Shown piece by piece: positions 1 through 6,594 of a stretch of 13,373 bases of DNA. Source of the DNA: Sphingomonadales bacterium. GTDB taxonomy: Bacteria; Pseudomonadota; Alphaproteobacteria; Sphingomonadales; Sphingomonadaceae. Position numbers and translations under genes: made by a program. The stretch is taken from positions 1-13,373 of the forward strand of contig JANYCM010000129.1 in NCBI GenBank assembly GCA_025360285.1. The letters are read 5' to 3'. A model generated the notes under the pieces. The model searched no databases and was not told the origin of the DNA. It saw only the letters and a list, made by a program, of their open reading frames with translations. The stretch's first letter is position 1, and every line of letters starts with the position of its first letter.

Positions 1-1076
1 TCACCGCCGGCACCCGGCTGCACCCCTATGGCCTGGTCGGCGTCATCAGCCCGTGGAATTTCCCGCTGACCCTCGCCATGATCGACGCCAGCCCGGCGCT
101 CGCCGCCGGCTGCGCCGTCATCGTCAAGCCATCCGAAGTGACGCCGCGCTTCATCCGGCCGTTGATGGCGGCGATTGCCAGCGTGCCGGCCCTGGCCAGC
201 GTCTTTGCCATCATCGAAGGCGATGGCGAGACCGGCGCGGCGCTGGTTGGCGCGGTCGATTACATCGCCTTCACCGGATCGGTCGCCACCGGGCGCAAGG
301 TCGCGCTGGCGGCGGCATCCGCCTTCATCCCGGCCAGCCTCGAATTGGGCGGCAAGGACCCGATGCTGGTGCTGGCCAGCGCCGACGCCAAAGCCGCAGC
401 CGCCATCGCGTTGCGCGCCTCGGTCGTTGCCACCGGTCAAGCCTGCCAGTCGATCGAGCGGGTCTATGTGGCGCGCCCCATCGCCAATGACTTCCTTGCC
501 GAACTGGTGCGCCTGGCCGAAGCGGTGACGATCAACCATCCCGATATCGACAGCGGCGAACTGGGGCCGTTCATCTTCGCCCGCCAGGCCGACATCGTCG
601 CCGGCCAGATCGCCGAGGCGCGGGCTAAAGGCGCGACAATCCTCACTGGCGGCGTCATCGAGGATCATGGCGGCAAATGGTTGCGGCCGACGGTCATCAC
701 GCATGTCACCCCGGACATGGCAGTGATGGCCGAGGAAACCTTTGGCCCCGTCATCCCGGTGACAATCTTCGATAGCGTTGATGAGGCGGTGGCGCTGGCC
801 AATGCCGGTGTGTTCGGCCTGTCCGCTGCGGTGCTGGCGGGCAGCACTGCCGAGGCCGAAGCCGTGGCCGTCCGCCTCCACGCCGGCGCCGTATCGATCA
901 ACGATGGCGCATTGACCTCGATCATCGGCGACGCCGAAAAGACCAGCTTTGGCCTGTCGGGGCTGGGGCCGTCGCGGATGGGACCGTCAGGGCTGTTGCG
1001 CTTCCTGCGCCGCCAGGCGCTGCTGCGCCAGACGGGGACGCCGCTGCCGCTCGCCGCCTATGCCGAACGTGGTTAG
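1..1076 (+). CDS. Aldehyde dehydrogenase family protein, 5'-truncated by the window start
   Basis: NAD(P)-dependent oxidation of an aldehyde to its acid; the substrate cannot be told from sequence. The frame is open from base 3 and gives 357 residues, so about 130-140 N-terminal residues of a normal 490-residue enzyme lie outside the window. Family motifs appear in the expected order: the cofactor-site stretch GVISPWNFPLTL near the start, the VKPSE motif, the Rossmann turn FTGSVATGR, the general-base Glu in LELGGKDP (codon 342-344), the catalytic Cys in GQACQS (codon 444-446) and the late EETFGPV motif. The gene is therefore probably intact and active. Its stop overlaps the start of the next small gene. 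It lies before the first putative operator and has no evident link to the glucan genes downstream. The general family is certain; a specific role is not. Confidence 0.93.
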   Translation, partial: TAGTRLHPYGLVGVISPWNFPLTLAMIDASPALAAGCAVIVKPSEVTPRFIRPLMAAIASVPALASVFAIIEGDGETGAALVGAVDYIAFTGSVATGRKVALAAASAFIPASLELGGKDPMLVLASADAKAAAAIALRASVVATGQACQSIERVYVARPIANDFLAELVRLAEAVTINHPDIDSGELGPFIFARQADIVAGQIAEARAKGATILTGGVIEDHGGKWLRPTVITHVTPDMAVMAEETFGPVIPVTIFDSVDEAVALANAGVFGLSAAVLAGSTAEAEAVAVRLHAGAVSINDGALTSIIGDAEKTSFGLSGLGPSRMGPSGLLRFLRRQALLRQTGTPLPLAAYAERG

Positions 1077-1431
1077 CCGCCTGTCGCCGCTCGCCCGCCG
1101 CCGCTTGCTGCTTGCCGGCGTCGCGCTGGTGTTGGCGGCGGGGATTTCCTTTGGCTGGCACCGCGATATTGACGCCCAGACGGCGGCGACGATGGCCGAT
1201 CGCCTGCTCGGCCAATATCGCGCCCGCAGCGGCGAACCGTCCCGCAATTTCGGCGCGCGTGAAGGCTGGCACTGGGCCGATGGCTGGGAATTCCGCTGGC
1301 GCTATCGCCCCTGTGCCGATTTTGTTTCCCTGCGGGTGTGGATCAGCGCCGATGGCCGCCGGGCGCGCTTTGCCGAACTGCCCGATTGTGCGCCCGGCCA
1401 AGGGCTGGGGGTGCCGGCGTTGAAGGTGTAG
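1060..1431 (+). CDS. Small membrane-anchored or exported protein of unknown function
   Basis: I do not recognise a family. The product is 123 aa from the ATG at 1060, which overlaps the aldehyde dehydrogenase stop by 17 bases in another frame, so the two are probably co-transcribed. The ribosome site is weak, as often seen with coupled genes. An in-frame upstream start near 949 would run deep inside the dehydrogenase gene and add an Arg/Cys-rich shadow sequence, so I reject it. An Arg-rich stretch (residues 12-15) is followed by one hydrophobic segment (about 16-32, LLLAGVALVLAAG), typical of an inner-membrane anchor or uncleaved signal. The remaining 90 residues are soluble, Trp-rich (GWHWADGWEFRW) and contain two Cys (85 and 110) that could form a periplasmic disulfide. 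The window shows no domain pointing to function. Confidence 0.7.
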   Translation: MPNVVSRLSPLARRRLLLAGVALVLAAGISFGWHRDIDAQTAATMADRLLGQYRARSGEPSRNFGAREGWHWADGWEFRWRYRPCADFVSLRVWISADGRRARFAELPDCAPGQGLGVPALKV

Positions 1432-1432
1432 C

Positions 1433-1444
1433 GAATACGTATTC
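1433..1444. promoter_or_regulatory. Perfect 12-bp palindrome GAATACGTATTC, putative operator
   Basis: The sequence equals its own reverse complement and is centred on CG, like many LacI-family operators. It begins two bases after the stop of the small upstream gene and lies 61 bp before the first GH13 start. Its core ATACGTAT recurs before the TonB receptor gene at 3565-3572. TTGCCC follows directly at 1445-1450 and could be a -35 element, but the hexamer 17 bp further on (TGCCAT) is a poor -10, so I do not call a promoter. The regulator is not in the window; the link to a maltose-type regulator is inference. Confidence 0.55.
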
Positions 1445-1505
1445 TTGCCCTACGCCTGTGCAAATGCTGCCATGCTTGCCCAAAATCACGGTGGAAGGCA
1501 CGGCC

Positions 1506-2879
1506 ATGGCGATCTTGAAAGCATTCGGTGCGGCACTGGCAGCGCTGGCGCTGGTCGCGGCGGCACCGATCCCGGCGCGCTACACGCCCCGGCCCTATGT
1601 GACGCTGCACCATCCCGCCTGGTCGCAAAAGGCCATCATCTACCAGATCAACACGCGGCAGTTCACCCCGGAGGGCACGTTCGCGGCCGCGCAACAACAA
1701 CTTCCCCGGCTGAAGGCGCTCGGTGTCGATATCATCTGGCTGATGCCGATCAACCCGATTGGCGCCCAGCACCGCAAGGGCAGCCTCGGCAGCCCCTATT
1801 CGGTCAGGGACTATCGCGGCGTGAACCCGGAATTCGGCACGCTGGCGGATTTGCGCGCCCTTGTCGCCGCCGCCCACAAACTCGGTCTGCACGTTATCCT
1901 CGATTGGGTGGCGAACCACAGCGCCTGGGACAATCCGCTGCACGCCCGGCACCCCGATTGGTATGACCATGACTGGAAAGGCGCCAACCGCCCGACGCCC
2001 TGGTGGGATTGGGAGGATGTCATCGATCTGAATTACGACAGCCCCGGTTTGCGCCAATATATGACAGAAGCTATGAAATATTGGGTCCGCGCCGCCGATG
2101 TCGATGGCTTTCGCTGCGACGTCGCCGGCTATGTGCCGCTGGATTTCTGGGAAAACGCCCGCGCCGAGCTGTCGGCGATCAAGCCGGTCTTCATGCTGGC
2201 AGAATTCGATCAGCGCGACATCCACGCCCGCGCCTTTGATGCGAGCTATGCCTGGAAATGGAACAACGCCATGGCGGACATCGGCCATGGCAAGGCCGAT
2301 GTGACAGCGCTTTTTGGCTATTATTCCGAAAACCAGAGCGCCTGGCCGGCCGCGGCGCAGCGCATGGTCTACACCGAAAACCATGACCAGAATGCCTGGG
2401 AAGGCACGGCATCCGAACGCTTCGGCCCTAATCTTGGTAACGCCATCGCGCTGTCGTTCATCGGCGACGGTATCCCGCTGATCCACAATGGCCAGGAAGC
2501 CGGCAACCCCCGGCGCCTGAAATTCTTCGAACGTGATCCGATCGAGTGGCACGACCACCCCAATGCCGATCTGCTCCGCCGGCTGATCGCGTTCCGCAAA
2601 GGCCATCCGGCGCTCGACAATGCCCCTTGGGGCGCCGCGATGGTGCCGGTGGTCAACAGCGCGCCGAAACAGGTGCTGTCCTTCGTGCGGGCACAAGGGG
2701 CCGACCGCATCCTGGCGCTGTTCAACATGTCAGGGGAGGCGCAGACCATCACCCTGAGCGACGGCCCCGTCGCCGGCCGCTACCGCGATTTCGCCAGCGG
2801 CGAGGCCGTGACGCTCGACGCCACCGCGACCCTCACCCTGCCGGCCTGGGCCTGGCGCGTCCTTGCCAGTGCGCCATGA
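1506..2879 (+). CDS. Secreted GH13 alpha-amylase-family glycoside hydrolase
   Basis: Hydrolyses alpha-glucosidic bonds in starch or maltodextrins; the product pattern is unknown. The product is 457 aa from the ATG at 1506, chosen because GGAAGG (1493-1498) lies 7 nt upstream and a clean signal peptide follows (residues 1 to about 20-25, with an AALAALALVAAA core, no lipobox Cys). An in-frame upstream extension to 1338 would cross the operator and the preceding gene. The TIM-barrel conserved regions are present: DWVANH (133-138), nucleophile Asp205 in GFRCDVA, acid/base Glu233 in MLAEF, and transition-state stabiliser Asp294 in TENHD. The C-terminal beta domain spans about 375-457. It is shorter than classical amylases, with a short B domain. 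The unusual Cys-Asp-Val in region II recalls GH13 enzymes of Bacteroidota, but I cannot assign a subfamily. Its stop overlaps the next start (ATGA). It probably acts in the periplasm or outside the cell. Confidence 0.92.
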   Translation: MAILKAFGAALAALALVAAAPIPARYTPRPYVTLHHPAWSQKAIIYQINTRQFTPEGTFAAAQQQLPRLKALGVDIIWLMPINPIGAQHRKGSLGSPYSVRDYRGVNPEFGTLADLRALVAAAHKLGLHVILDWVANHSAWDNPLHARHPDWYDHDWKGANRPTPWWDWEDVIDLNYDSPGLRQYMTEAMKYWVRAADVDGFRCDVAGYVPLDFWENARAELSAIKPVFMLAEFDQRDIHARAFDASYAWKWNNAMADIGHGKADVTALFGYYSENQSAWPAAAQRMVYTENHDQNAWEGTASERFGPNLGNAIALSFIGDGIPLIHNGQEAGNPRRLKFFERDPIEWHDHPNADLLRRLIAFRKGHPALDNAPWGAAMVPVVNSAPKQVLSFVRAQGADRILALFNMSGEAQTITLSDGPVAGRYRDFASGEAVTLDATATLTLPAWAWRVLASAP

Positions 2880-3544
2880 TCGTTACGGTTGAACACCACG
2901 GCGCCGAGGCCGAACCCGTCGTCATCATCGACGATTTTGCCCTCACCCCCGAACGCCTCATCGAAGACGCCGGCTGCCTCACCCTGCGGCCCATGGGCGA
3001 ACATTATCCCGGCCAGCGCGCCTCGGTGCCGCCGGCGCTGCTGGCGCCGCTGCTGCGCGCGCTGGCACCGCTGATCACGGCGCATTTCGGTGCCGCGTCA
3101 GCGGCGGTAGAGGATGCCTTCTATTCCGTCGTCACCACCGCGCCCGCCGATCTGCAACCCATCCAGCGCCTGCCGCATTTCGATGGTGTCGAAACCGAAC
3201 GTCTCGCCCTGCTGCATTTCCTGTCGCGCGATGACAGCAGCGGCACCGCCTTTTACCGCCATCGCGGCACCGGCTTTGAAACCATCACCGCCGCGCGCCT
3301 GCCGGCCTATCGCACCGCGCTCGCCGCCGATATCGCCCGCCATGGCCTGCCGGCGGCTGGCTATATTGCCGGCGACACCCCCATTTTCGAACGCATTGCC
3401 CGCCACCAGGGCCGCTTCAATCGCGCCATTCTCTATCGCGGCAACACGCTGCACTGCGCCGATATTCCGCCGGGCCTGGCGCTGCCGGCCGACCCGGCGA
3501 GCGGTCGTTTCACCGTCAACAGCTTCCTGCGAGCGCGCGCCTGA
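2876..3544 (+). CDS. DUF6445-like protein, putative Fe(II)/2-oxoglutarate-type oxygenase fold
   Basis: The product is 222 aa and starts at the ATG that overlaps the stop of the first GH13 gene (ATGA), so it is probably translationally coupled. There is no signal peptide, so it is likely cytoplasmic. I recognise the general type as DUF6445, which in sphingomonads and relatives sits near TonB receptors and tryptophan-halogenase-like genes; that assignment is from memory. A possible metal triad is visible: His101 and Asp103 in LPHFDG, then His193 in NTLHCADIP, followed 18 residues later by Arg211 in GRFTVNSF, which is where prolyl-hydroxylase-like enzymes carry the residue that binds the 2-oxoglutarate carboxylate. 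The N terminus (VVIIDDFALTPERL) also resembles the start of that fold. Substrate and activity are unknown. It could modify a protein or small molecule linked to the uptake system, but nothing in the sequence proves it. Confidence 0.78.
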   Translation: MIVTVEHHGAEAEPVVIIDDFALTPERLIEDAGCLTLRPMGEHYPGQRASVPPALLAPLLRALAPLITAHFGAASAAVEDAFYSVVTTAPADLQPIQRLPHFDGVETERLALLHFLSRDDSSGTAFYRHRGTGFETITAARLPAYRTALAADIARHGLPAAGYIAGDTPIFERIARHQGRFNRAILYRGNTLHCADIPPGLALPADPASGRFTVNSFLRARA

Positions 3545-3562
3545 ACCTGCCCGCAAGCGCGT

Positions 3563-3580
3563 GAATACGTATGTGCATTC
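3563..3580. promoter_or_regulatory. Second putative operator, GAATACGTAT with imperfect right arm
   Basis: The first ten bases match the palindrome at 1433-1444 exactly (GAATACGTAT), including the 8-bp self-complementary core ATACGTAT at 3565-3572. The right side continues GTGCATTC, so an outer inverted pair GAATAC/GCATTC with one mismatch spans 3563-3580. It lies in the only gap before the TonB receptor gene, about 110 bp before its start. The repeat of this motif in the two gaps that could carry promoters suggests common control of both units. No convincing sigma-70 hexamers are visible; TTGACC at 3620-3625 lacks a matching -10. Confidence 0.5.
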
Positions 3581-3632
3581 CTTGGCTTTGTGACGGGAAC
3601 ACGACAAACCTTTCCTCAATTGACCGTCAAAA

Positions 3633-3655
3633 GGCGGAAAATGCCGCCGTGGCAT
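3633..3655 (+). other. Two mutually exclusive short hairpins in the receptor leader
   Basis: GGCGG (3633-3637) can pair with CCGCC (3644-3648). Overlapping it, ATGCC (3641-3645) can pair with GGCAT (3651-3655). The pair lies about 30-55 nt upstream of the receptor start. Five-base stems in a high-GC genome may be chance, so this is only a weak candidate for leader control. Confidence 0.25.
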
Positions 3656-3687
3656 CAGGGGCAACGGCGAAACCTGGGGAGCGAGAC

Positions 3688-6498
3688 ATGATGAATTCCG
3701 CAAAGCCGCGCCGTTCTGCCGCGCGCCACAACTTCATGCTGCGCAGCGGTGTCGCCGCCATGGCAATGGTTCTGGCCGCCCCGGCGCTCGCCGCCGATGA
3801 GGCCGCCGCCAGCGATGAAATTGTCGTCACCGGCATCCGCGCCTCGCTCGATGCCTCGGCCAAACTCAAGCGCCTCAGCCCGACTATCGTTGAATCAGTC
3901 TCGGCGCTCGATATCGGCAAGCTGCCCGATGTCTCCATCGCCGATTCGCTCGCCCGCCTCCCCGGCGTCACGGCGCAGCGGCTGGAAGGCCGTGATCAGC
4001 GCCTGTCGATCCGCGGTCTTGGCCCGGATTTCGGCACGACCCTGCTCAACGGCCGCGAACAGGTGACGGTGGGTGACAATCGCGGCGTCGAATATGATCA
4101 ATATCCGTCGGAATTCTTCAAGAATGTCGTCGTCCACAAGACCGCCGATGCCTCGCTGATCGCCGCCGGCGTCTCGGGCACCGTCGATCTGCACATGCTG
4201 CGGCCGCTGGAACAGAAGGAACGGGTGATCTCGCTGCAGGCGCGCGGGCAGTTGAACGGCCAGAAATCGCTCAACCCCGATTCGCCGCGTGCCGGCTATC
4301 GCGCCTCGGCCACCTATGTGGACAAATTCGCCGATGACACATTCGGTATCGCCATCGGCCTGTCGGCGACGTCGGCGCCCAGCCAGGATGAGCGCTACAA
4401 CGCCTGGGGCTATGCCAATGATGCCAAGGGCAACCTCATCCTCGGCGGCGCCAAGCCTTATGTGCAGTCCAACCTGCTGAACCGCTATGGCGCCGTCGCC
4501 ACGCTCGAATATCAGCCGAGCGAGAATTTCCATTCGACCTTCGATGCGCTGTTCTCGCATTTCCAGGAAACCCAGCATCTGCGCGGCATCGAATTCCCGC
4601 TGGGCTTTTCGGGTGCCACCCAGTCGAACATCACCACCAATAACGGCTTTGACACCCAGGCGACGTTCAGCGGCGTCCACGCCATCCAGCGCAATGATTA
4701 CAACCAGCGCAAGGCCGATAATTATTCGCTCGGCTGGAACAACGTCTGGGCGCTGAATGAAAAAATGCACCTGACGGTCGATGCCAGCTGGTCGCACGCC
4801 AAGCGCACCGATTTCCTGCTCGAAACCTATTCGGGCACCGGTTATGCTGGCGCCGGCCCCGCCGACACGATCACCGTGACGCAGCAGGGCAACAACATCT
4901 TCAAGATCGTGCCGACGCTCGATTATACCAACACCAACATCATCAAGATCACCGATCCCGGTGGCTGGGGCTATAATGGCACCTCGCCCGTCGTGCAGTC
5001 GGGCTTCCTCAACCGCCCCAGCTTCAAGGATGATCTGAAATCGCTGCGCGCCAGCCTGGATGGTGAATTCGACAACAGTTTCTTCAAGGGCTGGGAAGTC
5101 GGCGCCAATTTCAGCACCCGCAAGAAAACCAGCGCCTTCACCTCCTATTTCCTCTGCCCCAAGGGCGCCGGCACCAATTGCACGGTTGCCAGCGGCACGC
5201 CGACATCGGTGGCGGTGCCGTCGGCGGCGCAACTGGGCAGCAACATCGCGCTGGGTTACCTCGGCGTGCCGGGCATCCTGACGCTCGATCCGCTGTATCT
5301 CTACAACAATATTTTCAATGCCGCTTATGACAACCGGCCGGTGTCGCTGGTCCGCGACAACAGCGTGAAGGAAAATGTCTTCACGGCTTATGCGCTGACC
5401 CGGATCGACGGCGCGCTCGGCGATATGCCAGTGACCGGCTCGCTGGGCGTCCAGTTCGTTCACACCGATCAAAGCTCGGACGGTTCGGTGTCGAGCTTCA
5501 TCGTCACCAATGGCGTGCCGACCGTGACGATCATCCCGGCCAACCAGAGCGTCAAATATAATAATTTCCTGCCCAGCCTGGCGCTGGCCTTCCAGGTCAT
5601 GCCCGATGCCTTCATCAAGTTCGGCGTATCGCGGACGATGGTGCGGCCGCGGCTGGACCAGGAACGCGTCAACAAGGAATTGACGTTCAACGCCGGCAAT
5701 GTCGGCATCCCCAATCCGGCGTCGGGCGGTTATGTCAACAGCCCGTTCGGGTTCAACAGCGGCAACACGCTGCTGCGCCCCTACAAGTCCAACAACGTCG
5801 ATCTGTCGTTTGAAAAATACTTCGCCCATGGCGGCTATGTCGCCATTGCCGGTTACTACAAACGCCTCAGCGACTTCGTCGATGCCGGCAACAGCACATC
5901 CTATGATTTCACCCCGTATCTGGGGCTGGTGCCATCAGCTGTGGCAACCCAGATCGTCGCCAGCGGCGGCCAGATCGGCCTCAACAACGCGCCGTCGAAC
6001 AGCGGATCCGGCAATCTCAAGGGCGTCGAGGCGACACTGTCGCTGCCCTTCGCCAATCTGTCGGAAAACCTCAAGGGTTTCGGCTTCTTCGGCAGCGCGT
6101 CGTACACCGACAGCAAGATCATCCTGGGCAGCAACCCCGGCAACCCGATCACCCTGCCCGGCCTGTCGGACTGGGTGGTCAATGCCGAGGCTTATTATGA
6201 ACAGCATGGCTTCCAGCTGAAGGTCAGCTATCGCTACCGTTCAGCCTTCCTGGGCGAAGTGGCCGGCCTGTCGGCCAATCCGACCTACCGCCAGGCCAAG
6301 GCGGAAGGCATATTGGATGCGCAGATATCCTATGAATTCCAGCCCGGCTCACCGCTCGCCGGCCTGTCGGTCATGTTGCAGGCGAAAAACCTGACCGACC
6401 GCCCGTTCATCACCTATCAGAACAATGATCCGCGCCAGGTCATCGATTATCAGCGCTATGGCCGCGATTATTATCTCGGCGTCGGTTATAAATTCTGA
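3688..6498 (+). CDS. TonB-dependent outer-membrane receptor, probably for maltodextrins
   Basis: Energy-dependent uptake of a ligand across the outer membrane, driven by TonB/ExbBD. The product is 936 aa. The ATG at 3688 is chosen because GGGGAG (3676-3681) lies 6 nt upstream and a signal peptide follows (about residues 1-35, ending APALA). The in-frame start at 3571 lies in the operator. A TonB-box-like DEIVVTG (43-49) leads into a plug domain (about 55-170) with LPDVSIADSLARLPGV, LSIRGLG and a VSGTVDL end, the pattern of the Xanthomonas/Caulobacter receptor family (TIGR01782, from memory). The barrel ends in LGVGYKF, with the C-terminal Phe expected for BAM insertion. Cys490 and Cys498 could form a loop disulfide. 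There is no SusD gene, as normal outside Bacteroidota. The ligand is inferred only from the flanking GH13 and GH97 genes, by analogy with Caulobacter MalA. Confidence 0.95.
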   Translation: MMNSAKPRRSAARHNFMLRSGVAAMAMVLAAPALAADEAAASDEIVVTGIRASLDASAKLKRLSPTIVESVSALDIGKLPDVSIADSLARLPGVTAQRLEGRDQRLSIRGLGPDFGTTLLNGREQVTVGDNRGVEYDQYPSEFFKNVVVHKTADASLIAAGVSGTVDLHMLRPLEQKERVISLQARGQLNGQKSLNPDSPRAGYRASATYVDKFADDTFGIAIGLSATSAPSQDERYNAWGYANDAKGNLILGGAKPYVQSNLLNRYGAVATLEYQPSENFHSTFDALFSHFQETQHLRGIEFPLGFSGATQSNITTNNGFDTQATFSGVHAIQRNDYNQRKADNYSLGWNNVWALNEKMHLTVDASWSHAKRTDFLLETYSGTGYAGAGPADTITVTQQGNNIFKIVPTLDYTNTNIIKITDPGGWGYNGTSPVVQSGFLNRPSFKDDLKSLRASLDGEFDNSFFKGWEVGANFSTRKKTSAFTSYFLCPKGAGTNCTVASGTPTSVAVPSAAQLGSNIALGYLGVPGILTLDPLYLYNNIFNAAYDNRPVSLVRDNSVKENVFTAYALTRIDGALGDMPVTGSLGVQFVHTDQSSDGSVSSFIVTNGVPTVTIIPANQSVKYNNFLPSLALAFQVMPDAFIKFGVSRTMVRPRLDQERVNKELTFNAGNVGIPNPASGGYVNSPFGFNSGNTLLRPYKSNNVDLSFEKYFAHGGYVAIAGYYKRLSDFVDAGNSTSYDFTPYLGLVPSAVATQIVASGGQIGLNNAPSNSGSGNLKGVEATLSLPFANLSENLKGFGFFGSASYTDSKIILGSNPGNPITLPGLSDWVVNAEAYYEQHGFQLKVSYRYRSAFLGEVAGLSANPTYRQAKAEGILDAQISYEFQPGSPLAGLSVMLQAKNLTDRPFITYQNNDPRQVIDYQRYGRDYYLGVGYKF

Positions 6499-6509
6499 TG
6501 GCGGTAACG

Positions 6510-6548
6510 CCGGCGGCGCGGGCAAGCTGTGCCGCCGGTTGCACCGGC
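6510..6548 (+). promoter_or_regulatory. Overlapping hairpins between the receptor and halogenase-like genes
   Basis: CCGGCGGC (6510-6517) is a perfect 8-bp complement of GCCGCCGG (6531-6538), with a 13-nt loop. A second perfect hairpin, GCCGGT-TGC-ACCGGC (6534-6548), uses part of the same right arm, so the two cannot form together. They begin 12 nt after the receptor stop. There is no T-run, so this is not a standard terminator. It could protect receptor mRNA from 3' decay or reduce read-through into the distal genes, giving more receptor than enzyme. The pairing is seen in the sequence; the role is inference. Confidence 0.4.
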
Positions 6549-6594
6549 TACCGGACGCCGGCATGTCGGGGCGATTGAATGCGGGGCTGCCGTT

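Noticed and set aside
1445..1473. Sigma-70 promoter TTGCCC - 17 bp - TGCCAT next to the first palindrome
   Set aside because: The -10 hexamer matches consensus at only three of six bases, so the promoter cannot be supported.
1302..2696. Minus-strand open frame covering the first GH13 gene and the operator
   Set aside because: It would run through a palindromic intergenic site and oppose a gene with full GH13 catalytic motifs and a ribosome site.
3895..5829. Long open frame on the minus strand across the TonB receptor gene
   Set aside because: It is an antisense shadow of a high-GC coding sequence; the plus-strand receptor has a signal peptide, plug motifs and a C-terminal Phe, while the minus frame shows low-complexity Arg/Gly/Ala/Ile-rich sequence with no family motif.
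6510..6548. Rho-independent terminator after the receptor gene
   Set aside because: The stems are GC-rich but are followed by mixed sequence with no T-run.
6498..6578. ATG overlapping the receptor stop (TGATG), possible small coupled peptide
   Set aside because: It gives only 26 codons of Ala/Arg/Cys/Gly-rich sequence over the hairpins, with no ribosome site of its own; more likely chance.
6529..6594. GTG-started N-terminal extension of the halogenase-like protein
   Set aside because: The added residues do not resemble the family, which begins shortly before the FAD GGGTAGW motif; the ATG at 6595 has a better ribosome site.
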